Below are positions 45,426-55,465 of a DNA stretch of 64,000 nucleotides, piece by piece. The position numbers and the translations under genes are program-made. The DNA is taken from NCBI RefSeq assembly GCF_010119615.1, contig NZ_QOVG01000004.1:124001-188000 (forward strand), written 5' to 3'. The notes beneath the pieces are model-generated. The model made no database searches. It saw only the letters and a program-made list of their open reading frames with translations, and was not told the origin of the DNA. The first letter of the stretch is position 1. The number at the start of each line of letters is the position of its first letter. Origin of the DNA: Pseudoxanthomonas gei (GTDB lineage: Bacteria > Pseudomonadota > Gammaproteobacteria > Xanthomonadales > Xanthomonadaceae).

Positions 45426-46622
45426 TCAGGCGGCCTTTTCCTGCGCGGTTTCTTTGGCGACGGTTTCTGCCACGGCGGGCGCGCGGATCGGGGTGGCCTG
45501 GGTGATCGGCGGCAACAGGCCCCAGTTGCGCAGGCGCGAGAAGAAACGGATCGCACGGTCGCGGCGCGAGGTCAGCCAGTACCAGCCGCCGCACAGCACG
45601 AAGAAGGCGCCCAACAGCAGTGGTTCGGGAATGTCCATGCGCAGGGCCTGGCCACAGGCCAATCCGCAGACGCCACTGAACAGAACCAGGAATGCGACCT
45701 TCTGCATCGGTCTGAAGCCGCTGCCGCGAAGCACGTGATGGATGTGGTTCTGGTCGGCGTGGAAAGGTGACTGGCGGTCGCGCATGCGGCGCGCCATCAA
45801 TACCAGGCAGTCCATCACCGGCACCGGGATCAGCCACAGGGCCAGGATCGGGCTGACCGGATGGCCGGGATTCTGGGTCAGACGGAACGACACCCACGCA
45901 ATGACGAAGCCAAGGAACGCGCTGCCTGCGTTGCCCATGAACAGCCTGGCGCGGGGTTGCCACGGGAAGCGCAGGTTGAACCACAGGAAGGCCGCCACCG
46001 CGCCGACCATGATCATCACCCGCTCGGCCATGGCACCGTTGCCGGAATAGAGGCTGGCGGCGACCAACATGACCAGCGCGGCCAGGACCAGTGAACCCGC
46101 CATGCCATCGGAACCATCCACCATGTTGATGGCGTTGATCAGGCCGACGGTGGCAAATACCGTGAACGGGATCGAAAGCATGCCCAGGGAGCTGTCGCCC
46201 AGGCCGAACACCGGCCCCAGCTGTTCAACTTGCACGCCGCCCACCAGCACCATGATCAACGCGGCAATGACCTGCACACCGATGCGCAGCCACCAGGGCA
46301 GATCGTATTTGTCGTCCAGCAGGCCCACCACGATCAGCAGGGTGGAAGCCAGGCTGAAGGCGATCAGGGGGGTACCCACGCCATCCAGAGTCGACCACGC
46401 GGTCACCAGAATGCCCACGGCCATGGCCAGGCCGCCGGTGATGGGGGTGGGATGGGCGTGGTCCTTGCGGCCTTTGGGGTGATCCAGCAGGTCCAGACGG
46501 TTGGCCACGGGATGCAGCAACCACTGCACCAACAAGGTGAGCCCGGCGGCGATCAGCCCTTTCTCTACTCCCCCCAGATCAACCACGATATGTAAGCCTT
46601 GCCTAAGTGTTTGGGTAATCAC
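45426..46622 (-). CDS. WecA-like undecaprenyl-phosphate sugar-1-phosphate transferase
   Basis: 398 residues with about eleven membrane helices. It starts lipid-linked polysaccharide by moving a sugar phosphate, probably GlcNAc-1-P, to undecaprenyl phosphate. The family motifs are GLLDDKYDLP, NAINMVDGSDGMAG, FMGNAGSAFLGF and the cytoplasmic HADQNHIHHVL. The start is a GTG at 46622, the furthest start before a stop; a GTG at 46586 is also possible. A promoter may lie in 46623-46857, where the minus strand has TATAGT at 46712-46717. Donor sugar is an inference. Confidence 0.88.
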   Translation of the reverse strand: MITQTLRQGLHIVVDLGGVEKGLIAAGLTLLVQWLLHPVANRLDLLDHPKGRKDHAHPTPITGGLAMAVGILVTAWSTLDGVGTPLIAFSLASTLLIVVGLLDDKYDLPWWLRIGVQVIAALIMVLVGGVQVEQLGPVFGLGDSSLGMLSIPFTVFATVGLINAINMVDGSDGMAGSLVLAALVMLVAASLYSGNGAMAERVMIMVGAVAAFLWFNLRFPWQPRARLFMGNAGSAFLGFVIAWVSFRLTQNPGHPVSPILALWLIPVPVMDCLVLMARRMRDRQSPFHADQNHIHHVLRGSGFRPMQKVAFLVLFSGVCGLACGQALRMDIPEPLLLGAFFVLCGGWYWLTSRRDRAIRFFSRLRNWGLLPPITQATPIRAPAVAETVAKETAQEKAA

Positions 46623-46857
46623 ACCATTTTATGCTGCATCGCAAGGTGAAGCCACCCGAAAATTTCCCAGACAGGGTTTGACCGGCAGTGTCAATTTGTG
46701 ACCTGGTCGGCACTATACGCAATATGTAGGTGACGCAACGGCCGGTTCCGTCCTATCACACGTGGAATCGGCGCCGCTGGCACAGGCCATTGGCAGAACG
46801 TTCCCTCCGTTAACCAACGCACCTCGTCTGCAAGTGGACCGAATCCGGGACCCCGGA

Positions 46858-47316
46858 TTACTCTGATTGATCAGGCGGCTGGGTACGCCGCAGCAACCAT
46901 CGGAACGGTAACGCGAGCGTCAGGCCCACTGCCGCACCAAGCAGGTCGTCGTAGGCATCGCTGACCCGGGGCTCGCGTCCCGGTGCCCAGAATTGCAGCA
47001 GCTCCGAGCCTGTCGCCAGCGCCAGCATGGCCAGCGCCAGTTTCCACCAGGGCAGTCGCGGCCACAGGCACGACACGGTGAACGAGACCGCCGCGAACAG
47101 GACAACATGGACCAGGTCGAAGCGCGAGGAGGCATGGTCCAGCCGGCTCATCGGCCAATTGATGAGCGGGTAGTCGCGGCGCAGCCAGGACATGGCCCGC
47201 GACGGCAGCAGCACGGCAATGACCACCAGCAGCACGCACAGGTCGCACAGCACCCAGCGCAATACGTTTAATGGCCGCGCCAACCGGGGCGGTGCAGCGG
47301 ATGGCTGATTAGCCAT
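46858..47316 (-). CDS. VanZ-family membrane protein
   Basis: 152 residues with about four membrane helices. The conserved C-terminal part is GSELLQFWAPGREPRVSDAYDDLLGAAVG, seen in pieces as SELLQFWAPGREPR and DAYDDLLGAAVG. The role of VanZ-like proteins in polysaccharide loci is unknown. The ATG at 47316 overlaps the end of the glycosyltransferase gene by 8 bases. Confidence 0.85.
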   Translation of the reverse strand: MANQPSAAPPRLARPLNVLRWVLCDLCVLLVVIAVLLPSRAMSWLRRDYPLINWPMSRLDHASSRFDLVHVVLFAAVSFTVSCLWPRLPWWKLALAMLALATGSELLQFWAPGREPRVSDAYDDLLGAAVGLTLALPFRWLLRRTQPPDQSE

Positions 47317-48472
47317 CCGCCAGCAACTCGCGGTAAACCGCGACAGTGTCCCGGATAACGATTCGCTCATCGAATTCCGCCAACGCCTTGGCGCGTGCCG
47401 CAATGCCCAGACCGTTCGTAAGATCCCGTTCCGTGTCCAGGCGCTCAATGGTGTCCGCCAGCGCATTGGCGTCGCGCGGCGGGATCATCAATCCTGTTAT
47501 TCCGTGATCGATGGCCTGGCGGCATCCAGGCATGTCAGTCGTTATGAGTGCGAGACCGCTGGCGCTGGCCTCAATCAACGATCGCGGCAGGCCTTCGCCG
47601 TAGTAACTGGGCAAAGCCATGACATTGCAGCGCTGCAGCAGCGGCGCCATGTCATCAACGTGGCCCAGCCAGTCCACCAATCCTGCCTGCACCCAGCTGG
47701 AGACCGTTTCCTCGGTGACGGAATCCGGATTGCCGTGGTCGGGTGTGCCGGCCAGCAGGAACTCGATATCCCTGCCCCGCCGCTTCAGCAATCTCGAGGC
47801 CTCCACGAACTCGAACAGGCCTTTATGACGCAACAGGCGCGCCGCGAGCACGACCCGCAATCGCTCATTACTGCCAGGACGCTTCGAGCTGTCACCATTG
47901 AAACGCGTGCAGTCGACGCCGGAACTGGGGATGAGACGGATGGCCGACGAGTCGACCAGTCTTGCGTCGCGGAATTGGGCTACATCGTCAGGGTTTTGCA
48001 GGATCAGGCGGGCACGCCGGCCATTCAGCGCTGCCCGCATCAAAAGGCGTACCACGGGCCGCAACACACGCGCCTTGGCATCCTTGCTGGTGAATACGTA
48101 ACCCATGCCCGCGACCGCATTGACGCGCGCGCGCACTCCACTGGCAACTGCGGCAAGCGACCCATAAATCGCGCATTTGATAGTGAAGTTGTGGATCAGT
48201 ACGGGGCGTTCTTTGCGAAACAACGCTATCAGCCACCACAATAGACGGGCTTCGCGCAGCGGGTTGAGGCTGCGCCTGTCCATGGGCACCGGCTCCCAAC
48301 GCAAGCCAAGCGCGCGCAATTTTTCGCCATACGGGCCAGGCGGTGAAATCAGAAGCAGCTCGTAGCCCTGCTCCTTCAATGCCAGCGCCAGCGAGCGGCG
48401 GAAATTGTAGAGATACCAGTCGGTGTTGGCGAACAACACAACCTTTCCCTTGTGTGCCACGGGATTGTTCAT
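47309..48472 (-). CDS. glycosyltransferase family 4
   Basis: 387 residues of GT-B fold, retaining type. The N-terminus GKVVLFANTDWYLYNFRRSL is typical of GT4 enzymes that use GlcNAc or uronic acid donors. The C-terminal donor site has RLLRHKGLFEFVEA and ALPSYYGEGLPRSLIEASASG, with the E-x7-E pair. The ATG at 48472 overlaps the EpsG stop as ATGA; the open frame upstream is antisense noise. Donor and acceptor are unknown. Confidence 0.9.
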   Translation of the reverse strand: MNNPVAHKGKVVLFANTDWYLYNFRRSLALALKEQGYELLLISPPGPYGEKLRALGLRWEPVPMDRRSLNPLREARLLWWLIALFRKERPVLIHNFTIKCAIYGSLAAVASGVRARVNAVAGMGYVFTSKDAKARVLRPVVRLLMRAALNGRRARLILQNPDDVAQFRDARLVDSSAIRLIPSSGVDCTRFNGDSSKRPGSNERLRVVLAARLLRHKGLFEFVEASRLLKRRGRDIEFLLAGTPDHGNPDSVTEETVSSWVQAGLVDWLGHVDDMAPLLQRCNVMALPSYYGEGLPRSLIEASASGLALITTDMPGCRQAIDHGITGLMIPPRDANALADTIERLDTERDLTNGLGIAARAKALAEFDERIVIRDTVAVYRELLADG

Positions 48473-49509
48473 GTCAGAGGAATGAATTGGTAGGGCAGCC
48501 AGTGTTCCGAGTGACTCGACAGGTTGAGCCAGACGTATTGCACGGTCGCGTAATAGGCCACTACCCCAAGTACCAGGGGTGTGCGGGTCTTTGTCGTGGC
48601 AGCCAAACGCGGCAAGCGTGCAAACACGAACAACTGCAAGGGAATCAGATACAGAGCCACGCGGTCTACGGCCGTCGAAGACAGTGGTAAAAAGGGAATG
48701 CAAGCCAGCGCGAAGACTGCGAGCCAGAGCCACAACTTTCGCTCTTCTGGATCCGGCACCAGTCGCCGCCCGAATAGCAACATCAGCAGTGCAGGCACGG
48801 CGTTCATGGCTACACGGATGGCCCCGCCCTGCGACTGCCTTTCGGCCTCTACATAGTTGGTCCATAGAGTGTCGGCGCTGTCGGCCAATACCAGGTAGTA
48901 CATAAGTCCAGTGGCAAGCAGCACCATCGCGCCGGTGAAAAAGCGGTTGCGACTCGACGCAAGTGCGGCGATAGGGAGCAACAAGACTGCCGACTTGTGA
49001 AAAAGGGCGCCTACTGCTACGCAGATAACGAAAGTTCGGATGCGCTGCTCACCCAGCGCGACCAACCCCAGGAGCGCCAGACCCAGCGCCACCGACTGCC
49101 TTGTGTAGCCCATGCCGACCACGATCAGCATGTACGGCACCGCCGCCAGCAATGCCAGCCAAGGGTTCGGTTGGCTGCGACAGAAAACGATAGCGCCCCA
49201 CATAAGCACGAGCGCGTAGATGAGATTCACGCCGTGCACTTCGCCACCCAGCCGCGCCACCCACATATTGAGGACGTAGTGCCCTGGATCGACCATGCTC
49301 GCAGCTTCCGCGAAAGACATCTGCGATGCGCGGTTGAAATGACCAAGGTAGTTGAACCAATCAGCGCCCACCTCATGACGCAGGCCGATCAAGAGCGCGA
49401 ATATCAGGCCCACGGTCCACCAAACGACACGGGCCTGGGGTGCGGGAAGATGGCGTGGCACCAGTACGCCACAGGCCGCAACCAGAAACATGATCCAATA
49501 GGTAATCAC
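48469..49509 (-). CDS. EpsG-family polysaccharide polymerase
   Basis: 346 residues with about ten membrane helices. EpsG proteins polymerise repeat units in Wzy-like fashion. Motifs seen are IGLRHEVGADWFNY, GMGYTRQSVALG, LFHKSAVLLLP and the late DRVALYLIPLQ. The start is a GTG at 49509 overlapping the stop of the upstream glycosyltransferase gene as GTGA. It is the best Wzy candidate of this locus. Confidence 0.88.
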   Translation of the reverse strand: MITYWIMFLVAACGVLVPRHLPAPQARVVWWTVGLIFALLIGLRHEVGADWFNYLGHFNRASQMSFAEAASMVDPGHYVLNMWVARLGGEVHGVNLIYALVLMWGAIVFCRSQPNPWLALLAAVPYMLIVVGMGYTRQSVALGLALLGLVALGEQRIRTFVICVAVGALFHKSAVLLLPIAALASSRNRFFTGAMVLLATGLMYYLVLADSADTLWTNYVEAERQSQGGAIRVAMNAVPALLMLLFGRRLVPDPEERKLWLWLAVFALACIPFLPLSSTAVDRVALYLIPLQLFVFARLPRLAATTKTRTPLVLGVVAYYATVQYVWLNLSSHSEHWLPYQFIPLT

Positions 49510-50588
49510 GCTTGCGCCGCGCGCCGGCCGAGGTTCTGCAGCATCTGGGCAAGCCTTGGTGCCTGTACCTGCAAAGAGTAGCTCTGCTCCACCTTGTCTC
49601 TTCCCGCATGTCCCATGCGCTGTCGCATTATCGGATCCTCCAACAACAGCTCAATCGAGTTTGCCCATTCCGCGGTGTTGGATGCCAAATATCCATTCAC
49701 TCCCGGCACCACCATCTCGCTGTTTACGCCGACTGGAGATGCCACGACTGGCAGCCCACAGGCCATGTACTGGATCAACTTGTAACCGCACTTGCCGCGC
49801 TCCCACGGCGCGTCCGGTAGCGGCATCACACCGATATCAAGGTCACTGAGGAGTTGAACCTCAGACTCTTCGCTCCATGGTATCGCTTCGAAGGGAGTGC
49901 CTAATACCTGATCGGGCCGGGCACCAATGGCAACACAGCGAACTGGGTGTCGCGCGGCCAAGCCGGCCAATGCTGGCGTAAGTAATCCGAGATAACTGGC
50001 CGTGGAGGGCGAGCCAATCCACCCGACTACAAGCTGTTCCCTGGGTGGGCGTACCCTAGGTTCGGGGTACCGGCCCAAGTCGACAACGGTAGGAAGCCAT
50101 TCGATTGCGCGGGCGCCCGCAGATCGTGCCCGGGCGCCAAGATAGCTATTCCCCACAGTCACCAGATCGGCGCGTCTCATGATGGCGTCCACCTTATGTC
50201 CCAAGATGCCGCGAACCAACGAAGAGCGGTGTTCGTCATAACGATGGAATACCGCGTCATCATAATCGACAAGTAACCGGGTAGCTGCTGGGAGTAGCGC
50301 GAGCTCAAACGAGCTGGGCACCCACGGGAGCAATTCCTTTTCAGTCCATACCACGTCGTATCGCCGCGAATAGAGCAGATCTTTCACACGTGACCCGTAG
50401 GCCTTAAGTACTAGGGGTTTCGATATGCCACCGTTGTACAAGCCGGAAACATAACGATCATCCAGTAGCGAGTGAACCTCCAGATCGATGCCCGCCGCGC
50501 GTAGCGCCGGCAGATATTGCAGAGTGCGCAGGCGGCTACTGGCGCCCAGCTGCTCATATCGTGGCAACGCCAGAACCCGAAAAGTCAT
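49506..50588 (-). CDS. glycosyltransferase (GT4-like)
   Basis: 360 residues. The N-terminal half holds RVLALPRYEQLGASSRLRTL, split as RVLALPRYEQ and ASSRLRTLQYLPALRAAG, and VDYDDAVFHRYD. The C-terminal half has VVGWIGSPSTASYLGLL and the donor site GKCGYKLIQYMACGLPVVASPVG. The start is an ATG 2 bases after the previous stop. It belongs to the lower-GC part of the locus. Specificity unknown. Confidence 0.88.
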   Translation of the reverse strand: MTFRVLALPRYEQLGASSRLRTLQYLPALRAAGIDLEVHSLLDDRYVSGLYNGGISKPLVLKAYGSRVKDLLYSRRYDVVWTEKELLPWVPSSFELALLPAATRLLVDYDDAVFHRYDEHRSSLVRGILGHKVDAIMRRADLVTVGNSYLGARARSAGARAIEWLPTVVDLGRYPEPRVRPPREQLVVGWIGSPSTASYLGLLTPALAGLAARHPVRCVAIGARPDQVLGTPFEAIPWSEESEVQLLSDLDIGVMPLPDAPWERGKCGYKLIQYMACGLPVVASPVGVNSEMVVPGVNGYLASNTAEWANSIELLLEDPIMRQRMGHAGRDKVEQSYSLQVQAPRLAQMLQNLGRRAAQA

Positions 50589-50590
50589 GC

Positions 50591-51778
50591 CTATTCCAAG
50601 CTCTCGTAGACTGCTTGGTAGCGGGCTACTCCTTCATCCAGTGAAAAATGCCGGTGGGCGGATTGGACACAACGCGCGGAGATTTCTGGCAATGCCACCA
50701 ACTTAAGCAGGCTCTCCACCCCCACCAACAGTGATGCAGTGTCAAATTCCGCCAAGGCCACACCTACTTGTTCCCCCTCCAATAAAGAAGCCATATCGCC
50801 AACACCGCGGTTGGACAAACAGGGAATGCCGCACCCAAGAAACTCACCCAGTTTGGTCGGAGCAGAAGCCTGCTTGGAGAACACAGGCTTGATAAAAAAA
50901 ACACCCGCATGCATGCGGGCCATCTCCCGTGGCACGTCCGCATGATCGACCGACCTGATTTCAAATGCAGCTTCCGGTACGCCCGCTGCCGCAAGTCTCG
51001 CGACTATGTACCCATGTTCCTCACGATTGATAATAAGGAGCGTCGCGTCAGGCCGAATAGTCAGCAGCTGCTGAAAGCAGGCGGCGACTACATCGAACAG
51101 GTACCAAGTACCCGCTGATCCTACATAGCCAAGTACAAACTGGGTGCCTTTGTCCAATGCAAGAGGTTTGAATCGCGCCAAATCGGCACAGGTGGGTATG
51201 ACAGTAACGGGCGGCATCCCTTCCCTTAGATAAGGGAATTTTCTCATTTCATCAACACCTGCCTGCGTCAGCGAGATCACATGGTCAGCGCTCAGCAGGA
51301 AGCGGCGCTCAAACCACTTGGCTACCCGATACATTCGGCCACTTGGTGACCAAAGACCGCCATCGACACGCTCATCGGCCCAGAAACCGCGCATGTCGAA
51401 GACATACTTCGCACCAGTTGCCCGCTTGATCATCAACGCCATTACCGACGAGACGTAGCTGCGGGCATGCACAATCGTCAATCGGTGTTTGCGGACAATA
51501 CACAACCCTTTCACAGACCCACAAAGGATGTCCCAGGCCGTTGCCAGAAAGGAAAACCGCTTGTGATAGCGCAGTGGATGCCAATGAATCCCTGCTGTTC
51601 TCATGCGCTGCGCAACCACTTCGCGCTCGTTTATACGTGCCCAATCCTCGGGCCGTTCAAAGCTGACTAAGTGCACGGGGTGGTCAGCCGCGAGATTCTC
51701 CTGGTAGGCCAGCACCTGCGACTGCCCTAAGGGCTCAAGCATGCCGCTGTAGGAGACATAGAGAACACCGCCGCTCAT
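50591..51778 (-). CDS. glycosyltransferase family 4
   Basis: 395 residues. The N-terminus GGVLYVSYSGMLEPLGQSQVL is a hallmark of a GT4 subgroup in EPS loci. Further segments are HARSYVSSVMALMIKR, FDMRGFWADERVDGG and the donor site SAPTKLGEFLGCGIPCLSN. The ATG at 51778 overlaps the previous stop as ATGA. Base composition is lower in G+C than the housekeeping genes. Confidence 0.9.
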   Translation of the reverse strand: MSGGVLYVSYSGMLEPLGQSQVLAYQENLAADHPVHLVSFERPEDWARINEREVVAQRMRTAGIHWHPLRYHKRFSFLATAWDILCGSVKGLCIVRKHRLTIVHARSYVSSVMALMIKRATGAKYVFDMRGFWADERVDGGLWSPSGRMYRVAKWFERRFLLSADHVISLTQAGVDEMRKFPYLREGMPPVTVIPTCADLARFKPLALDKGTQFVLGYVGSAGTWYLFDVVAACFQQLLTIRPDATLLIINREEHGYIVARLAAAGVPEAAFEIRSVDHADVPREMARMHAGVFFIKPVFSKQASAPTKLGEFLGCGIPCLSNRGVGDMASLLEGEQVGVALAEFDTASLLVGVESLLKLVALPEISARCVQSAHRHFSLDEGVARYQAVYESLE

Positions 51779-52914
51779 GCAGAATCCCTTGCCCGGCAAT
51801 GCGGAAACATCGCATCCAGATACTCGTCAGCAATCTTGCCAACCGAAAAGTCGCGTGCCCTTTCCTTCAATATTTCGCTGCCTGACACTTCTTTCAACCC
51901 AGCCAGCATGGCGGAAGCAAAAGCATCGACATCACCGACCGGGACCAATCGACCATACTTTCCATCACACAATATCTCGCGAGGCCCAGAGGGACAGTCA
52001 GTGCTCACAACGGGAATACCTTGCGCCAACGCCTCGACGATCACGTTACCGAAACCCTCATGTCGCGACGATAGTACAAAGATGTCGGCGCGGCGATACC
52101 AAGGTGTCGTATCCGTGCGAAACCCGGGGAGCAGAACGCGTCCGATCAAGCCCTTGGACTCGACAATTTTCTCAATTTCACTTCGAAGCTGTCCCTCGCC
52201 CAGGATGCACAAAGTAGCATTCAATTTGGTAGGCAGTCGCGAGAAGGCCTCGATCAAAAATGCGTGATTCTTGACCGCTTTCAACGTCCCGACTGTAAGA
52301 ATCACCGGGCCCGTGATTTCTTCCAACTCGGGAGGGGGCACAACACTCCGCGAGCCGGACGTTACAGTCGCGGCTGGGTTGTATATCACTCGAAACATGT
52401 CGCGAGGGATACCGGACAAGGAGGAGAGGTCTGCTGCCACACCTTTCGAAACTGCTATGCGTACATTCGCAAATCGGTATGTCGCGGCCATGCTGGCTCG
52501 GAGCACCATTCGATGAAGCAGACCCCAGCCTTTATATGATTCGGACAAGATCGAATGGTCGCTTATCACAATCCGCATATTGTTCCGGGCCAGCCGTGCC
52601 GAGACTACCGACACTACAGTCAAAGGCCACATTGCGGCCAAGAGTACTGCAGGTTTTTCCAACTTCAAGTACGCGCGAAGCGGTCCTATGGCAGCTCGAT
52701 AGTGAGCCGCCCCAAGATTGACTGTACGTACTCCCTCCGGCAATGAAGAAAGAAGCTCGCCCTCCTGGCGTAGCAATACGAAATCCACTTGGTACCCTCG
52801 CGAAATCCATTCACGCGCCATGTTAACGCGCATCCTTTCTGCCCCACCCGGGCGCAGATCTGGAAGGAGCACCGCTATCCGAAGTGGTGCTGTGATATCA
52901 GCTTTGTCAGTCAT
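51775..52914 (-). CDS. glycosyltransferase family 4
   Basis: 379 residues. The N-terminus LRIAVLLPDLRPGGAERMRV is the GT4 acceptor-side loop. The C-terminal donor region has ILTVGTLKAVKNHAFLIEAF, LPGFRTDTTPWYRRADIFVLSS and HEGFGNVIVEALAQGIPVVS with the E-x7-E pair. The ATG at 52914 lies 24 bases after the stop of the small open frame described next. Confidence 0.92.
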   Translation of the reverse strand: MTDKADITAPLRIAVLLPDLRPGGAERMRVNMAREWISRGYQVDFVLLRQEGELLSSLPEGVRTVNLGAAHYRAAIGPLRAYLKLEKPAVLLAAMWPLTVVSVVSARLARNNMRIVISDHSILSESYKGWGLLHRMVLRASMAATYRFANVRIAVSKGVAADLSSLSGIPRDMFRVIYNPAATVTSGSRSVVPPPELEEITGPVILTVGTLKAVKNHAFLIEAFSRLPTKLNATLCILGEGQLRSEIEKIVESKGLIGRVLLPGFRTDTTPWYRRADIFVLSSRHEGFGNVIVEALAQGIPVVSTDCPSGPREILCDGKYGRLVPVGDVDAFASAMLAGLKEVSGSEILKERARDFSVGKIADEYLDAMFPHCRARDSA

Positions 52915-52938
52915 TATTCACTACTTGCCCGCGAGCCA

Positions 52939-53118
52939 TTATTGCGGTCCATCACCGAGAGCCCGAGCTGATCCAGCCAAATGCTTCCATACATCTGCCA
53001 AAGTAGGGTCCCTCGCTCTCCCCACTGACCGTAATTCAGGCAGGCTGGCAAGGGCGTGCGGACAGACCGACGATGGATCCCTCGTTTGTAAGGATTTCAA
53101 TAGGTGTGCGGCCATCAT
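52939..53118 (-). CDS. small open frame of 59 residues, coupled to the flippase gene
   Basis: The frame starts with two ATGs, the first overlapping the flippase stop as ATGA, the same junction as at most other gene pairs of this operon. It ends TAA at 52939. The sequence is [40 protein letters not shown] and ADVWKHLAGSARALGDGPQ, likely helical at the end, without signal or membrane segment. I recognise no family. It may be a real small protein or the left-over start of a lost gene. Confidence 0.45.
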   Translation of the reverse strand: MMAAHLLKSLQTRDPSSVCPHALASLPELRSVGRARDPTLADVWKHLAGSARALGDGPQ

Positions 53119-54461
53119 CCGACCTTCCTAAACCGAAGAAAGGCACCGATACTCGTGTCCAGCGAGAGCAGGCGCAACGCATCACGCCACATCAGGAAAT
53201 TCCAGACTGTTAGAACCAGAGAAGTGCCAAACGCCGCCCCCGACATTCCGGCGACCTTTATAAGTACGGGCAAAATGATGACAAGTAAGGCTAGCGAAAT
53301 TCCAGAGGCTCGGGTTACACGGTTTTGATGACCTGTCATATTAAGCAATGCTGCGTTCGCCCCAAACGACCCGTTTGCGACCACTCCAAGGCTGAGAATT
53401 GAAAGGGCTGTGCTGCCCTCGGCGAATTCAGGACCGAAGACTTTTTCGAGCAGAAAATTGCCCGAGAAGAGAAATGGAGCAGCCAAAATAAGGACGCTTA
53501 CAGTCATCGCAATAGCAACCCATGCAAGCAGTGGCTGCAAGCGGGAACGATCCTTTTCCGCATACAGGCGAGAAATAATTGGCGCGCTTACTATATTGAA
53601 TAGTGTGACGGGCAGCGCCATCAATAGCGCAACCGAACTAGCCACCCGATATACACCTACCATTGCCACCGTCGACATGAGCCCCAGCACCAAGATCACA
53701 AGATGCGCCTGCAACACACGCATCCCCTCTGTTAACGCCATTGGCAGGGCACTAGACCACCAAGTTCGCGAACTGACAACTTTACTGACTTCGATGGAGT
53801 TGATATTTGGCATTTCTCTTCGCAGCATCCATGCCGCAAAAAACAATGACAAAGCAGCCGATACTGCCCCCAAGCCCATGGCCAACGCGGGCTGTAGCGG
53901 AATGAACACGAGCGGCACCACGAACAGCAGCAGCGAAAATAAGGCCGGCCGAACTAAAGCGTCAGGCAGCTGCCCCTTGACGATGTGTTGGAGCCCACGT
54001 AACGCGGCAGCCCTGAGGTTTCCCTGAGCCACAATAGGAACCATGAGCAATCCCAATAATAGGGTTTTCCCAATCGGTGAAGAAACTCCGCGACCTGACA
54101 ATAGCAGCCATGCCAATACGACGGCCGCTACAGCCAGCGATATGAGGAATGAGGAGCGAGCAGCCCAATGCAATACGCCCCGCAGCCTTCCCATATCACC
54201 CGCGACTTGGGCTGCCGCCACTTCCCGAGTTAGCAACTGAGGAAGTCCGAATTCGGTTGGCACCGTCAGCAATGCAATAATCGACATGGCTAATCCATAC
54301 ACACCATATCCATCAGCCCCAAGGCCGCGTGCCAGTTGCATGCCCACCAAGAAACCGAATCCCATGCCAGCGATACGCAGTCCGGCGCTTCCTAAGACCG
54401 CTTTCACCAGCACAGGTCCTAGCCCTGGGCCAGACAGGTAGGTACGAAATCGCGATATCAC
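53115..54461 (-). CDS. Wzx-type oligosaccharide flippase
   Basis: 448 residues with about 12-14 membrane helices of the MOP/MATE-like PST family. It would move lipid-linked repeat units across the inner membrane. The N-terminus [28 protein letters not shown], in pieces [14 protein letters not shown] and DGYGVYGLA, is typical. I chose the GTG at 54461, which overlaps the epimerase stop as GTGA; a TTG at 54485 would add 8 residues. This gene has visibly lower G+C (30/60 in one line counted). Confidence 0.88.
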   Translation of the reverse strand: MISRFRTYLSGPGLGPVLVKAVLGSAGLRIAGMGFGFLVGMQLARGLGADGYGVYGLAMSIIALLTVPTEFGLPQLLTREVAAAQVAGDMGRLRGVLHWAARSSFLISLAVAAVVLAWLLLSGRGVSSPIGKTLLLGLLMVPIVAQGNLRAAALRGLQHIVKGQLPDALVRPALFSLLLFVVPLVFIPLQPALAMGLGAVSAALSLFFAAWMLRREMPNINSIEVSKVVSSRTWWSSALPMALTEGMRVLQAHLVILVLGLMSTVAMVGVYRVASSVALLMALPVTLFNIVSAPIISRLYAEKDRSRLQPLLAWVAIAMTVSVLILAAPFLFSGNFLLEKVFGPEFAEGSTALSILSLGVVANGSFGANAALLNMTGHQNRVTRASGISLALLVIILPVLIKVAGMSGAAFGTSLVLTVWNFLMWRDALRLLSLDTSIGAFLRFRKVG

Positions 54462-55465
54462 GTGGCGTAGTAATCCAGATACCAACGCACGAAATTGGCC
54501 ACGCCTTCTTCCACTGATACCTTTGGCCGATAGCCTACGCGGACGACCAACTCAGAAACGTCCGCCTCCGTATCCGGCACATCTCCCGCCTGCAGCGGAA
54601 GCATCTCCATCCGTGCCTTGCGGCCCAAGCACTGCTCCAGCACCTCGATGTAGCGCAACAGCTGCACCGGCTGCTCGTTGCCTATATTGAAGATGCGGTA
54701 GGGAATGTTGCTGCTCGCCGGATCGGGCGCATTGCCATTCCATTCAGGGTTTGCTGTCGGCACTTGATCCAGGGTCCGGATCACGCCCTCTACGATGTCA
54801 TCGACATATGTGAAGCTGCGCTTGTGATGACCGTGGTTGAACACCTTGATCGGCTCGCCGGCGAGTATCGCCTTGGTGAACAGGAACAACGCCATGTCCG
54901 GCCTGCCCCACGGCCCATACACCGTGAAAAAGCGCAGGCCAGTGCTGGGAATGCCGTACAGGTGCGCGTAACTGTGCGCCATCTGCTCGTTCGCTTTCTT
55001 GGTCGCCGCGTACAGCGTCAACGGATGCTCGGTGGACTGATGCTCCGAAAACGGCATCTTCGTATTGGCACCATAAACCGAGCTGGTCGATGCGAATACC
55101 AGATGCTCAACACCATGGTGTCGGCAGCCTTCCAAGATGTGCAAGAAGCCGGTCACGTTACTGCTTACGTACACATGAGGGTTTTCAGCCGCATACCTGA
55201 CGCCGGCCTGCGCGGCGAGGTTGATCACTCTCTGGGGCGCGTGCGTGGAGAATGCGGAGTCCACTGCTGGACGATCTGCCAGATCAGCATGGATATGCGT
55301 GTAATTCGGATGATCCATGAAGCGCGACAAGCGCGCCTTCTTCAGATTGACGTCGTAGTAGTCACTGAGGTTGTCTAAGCCGACGACCTGGTCGCCCCGC
55401 TCAAGCAACTTGATTGCGACATGGGAGCCGATAAAGCCAGCAGTGCCTGTAACAAGAATTTTCAT
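54458..55465 (-). CDS. UDP-glucuronate 4-epimerase
   Basis: 335 residues, an extended SDR. It makes UDP-galacturonate from UDP-glucuronate. It has the NAD loop [26 protein letters not shown], the [15 protein letters not shown] motif with Tyr and Lys, and [15 protein letters not shown], which marks the uronate epimerase group (LspL/CapI type). It would use the product of the upstream ugd gene. The start overlaps the acyltransferase stop as ATGA. Confidence 0.9.
   Translation of the reverse strand: MKILVTGTAGFIGSHVAIKLLERGDQVVGLDNLSDYYDVNLKKARLSRFMDHPNYTHIHADLADRPAVDSAFSTHAPQRVINLAAQAGVRYAAENPHVYVSSNVTGFLHILEGCRHHGVEHLVFASTSSVYGANTKMPFSEHQSTEHPLTLYAATKKANEQMAHSYAHLYGIPSTGLRFFTVYGPWGRPDMALFLFTKAILAGEPIKVFNHGHHKRSFTYVDDIVEGVIRTLDQVPTANPEWNGNAPDPASSNIPYRIFNIGNEQPVQLLRYIEVLEQCLGRKARMEMLPLQAGDVPDTEADVSELVVRVGYRPKVSVEEGVANFVRWYLDYYAT

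Noticed and set aside
47309-48865. Glycosyltransferase frame extended upstream to 518 codons
   Set aside because: The extra 131 codons overlap the EpsG gene in another frame. The ATG at 48472 with the ATGA junction and the normal GT4 N-terminus is better.
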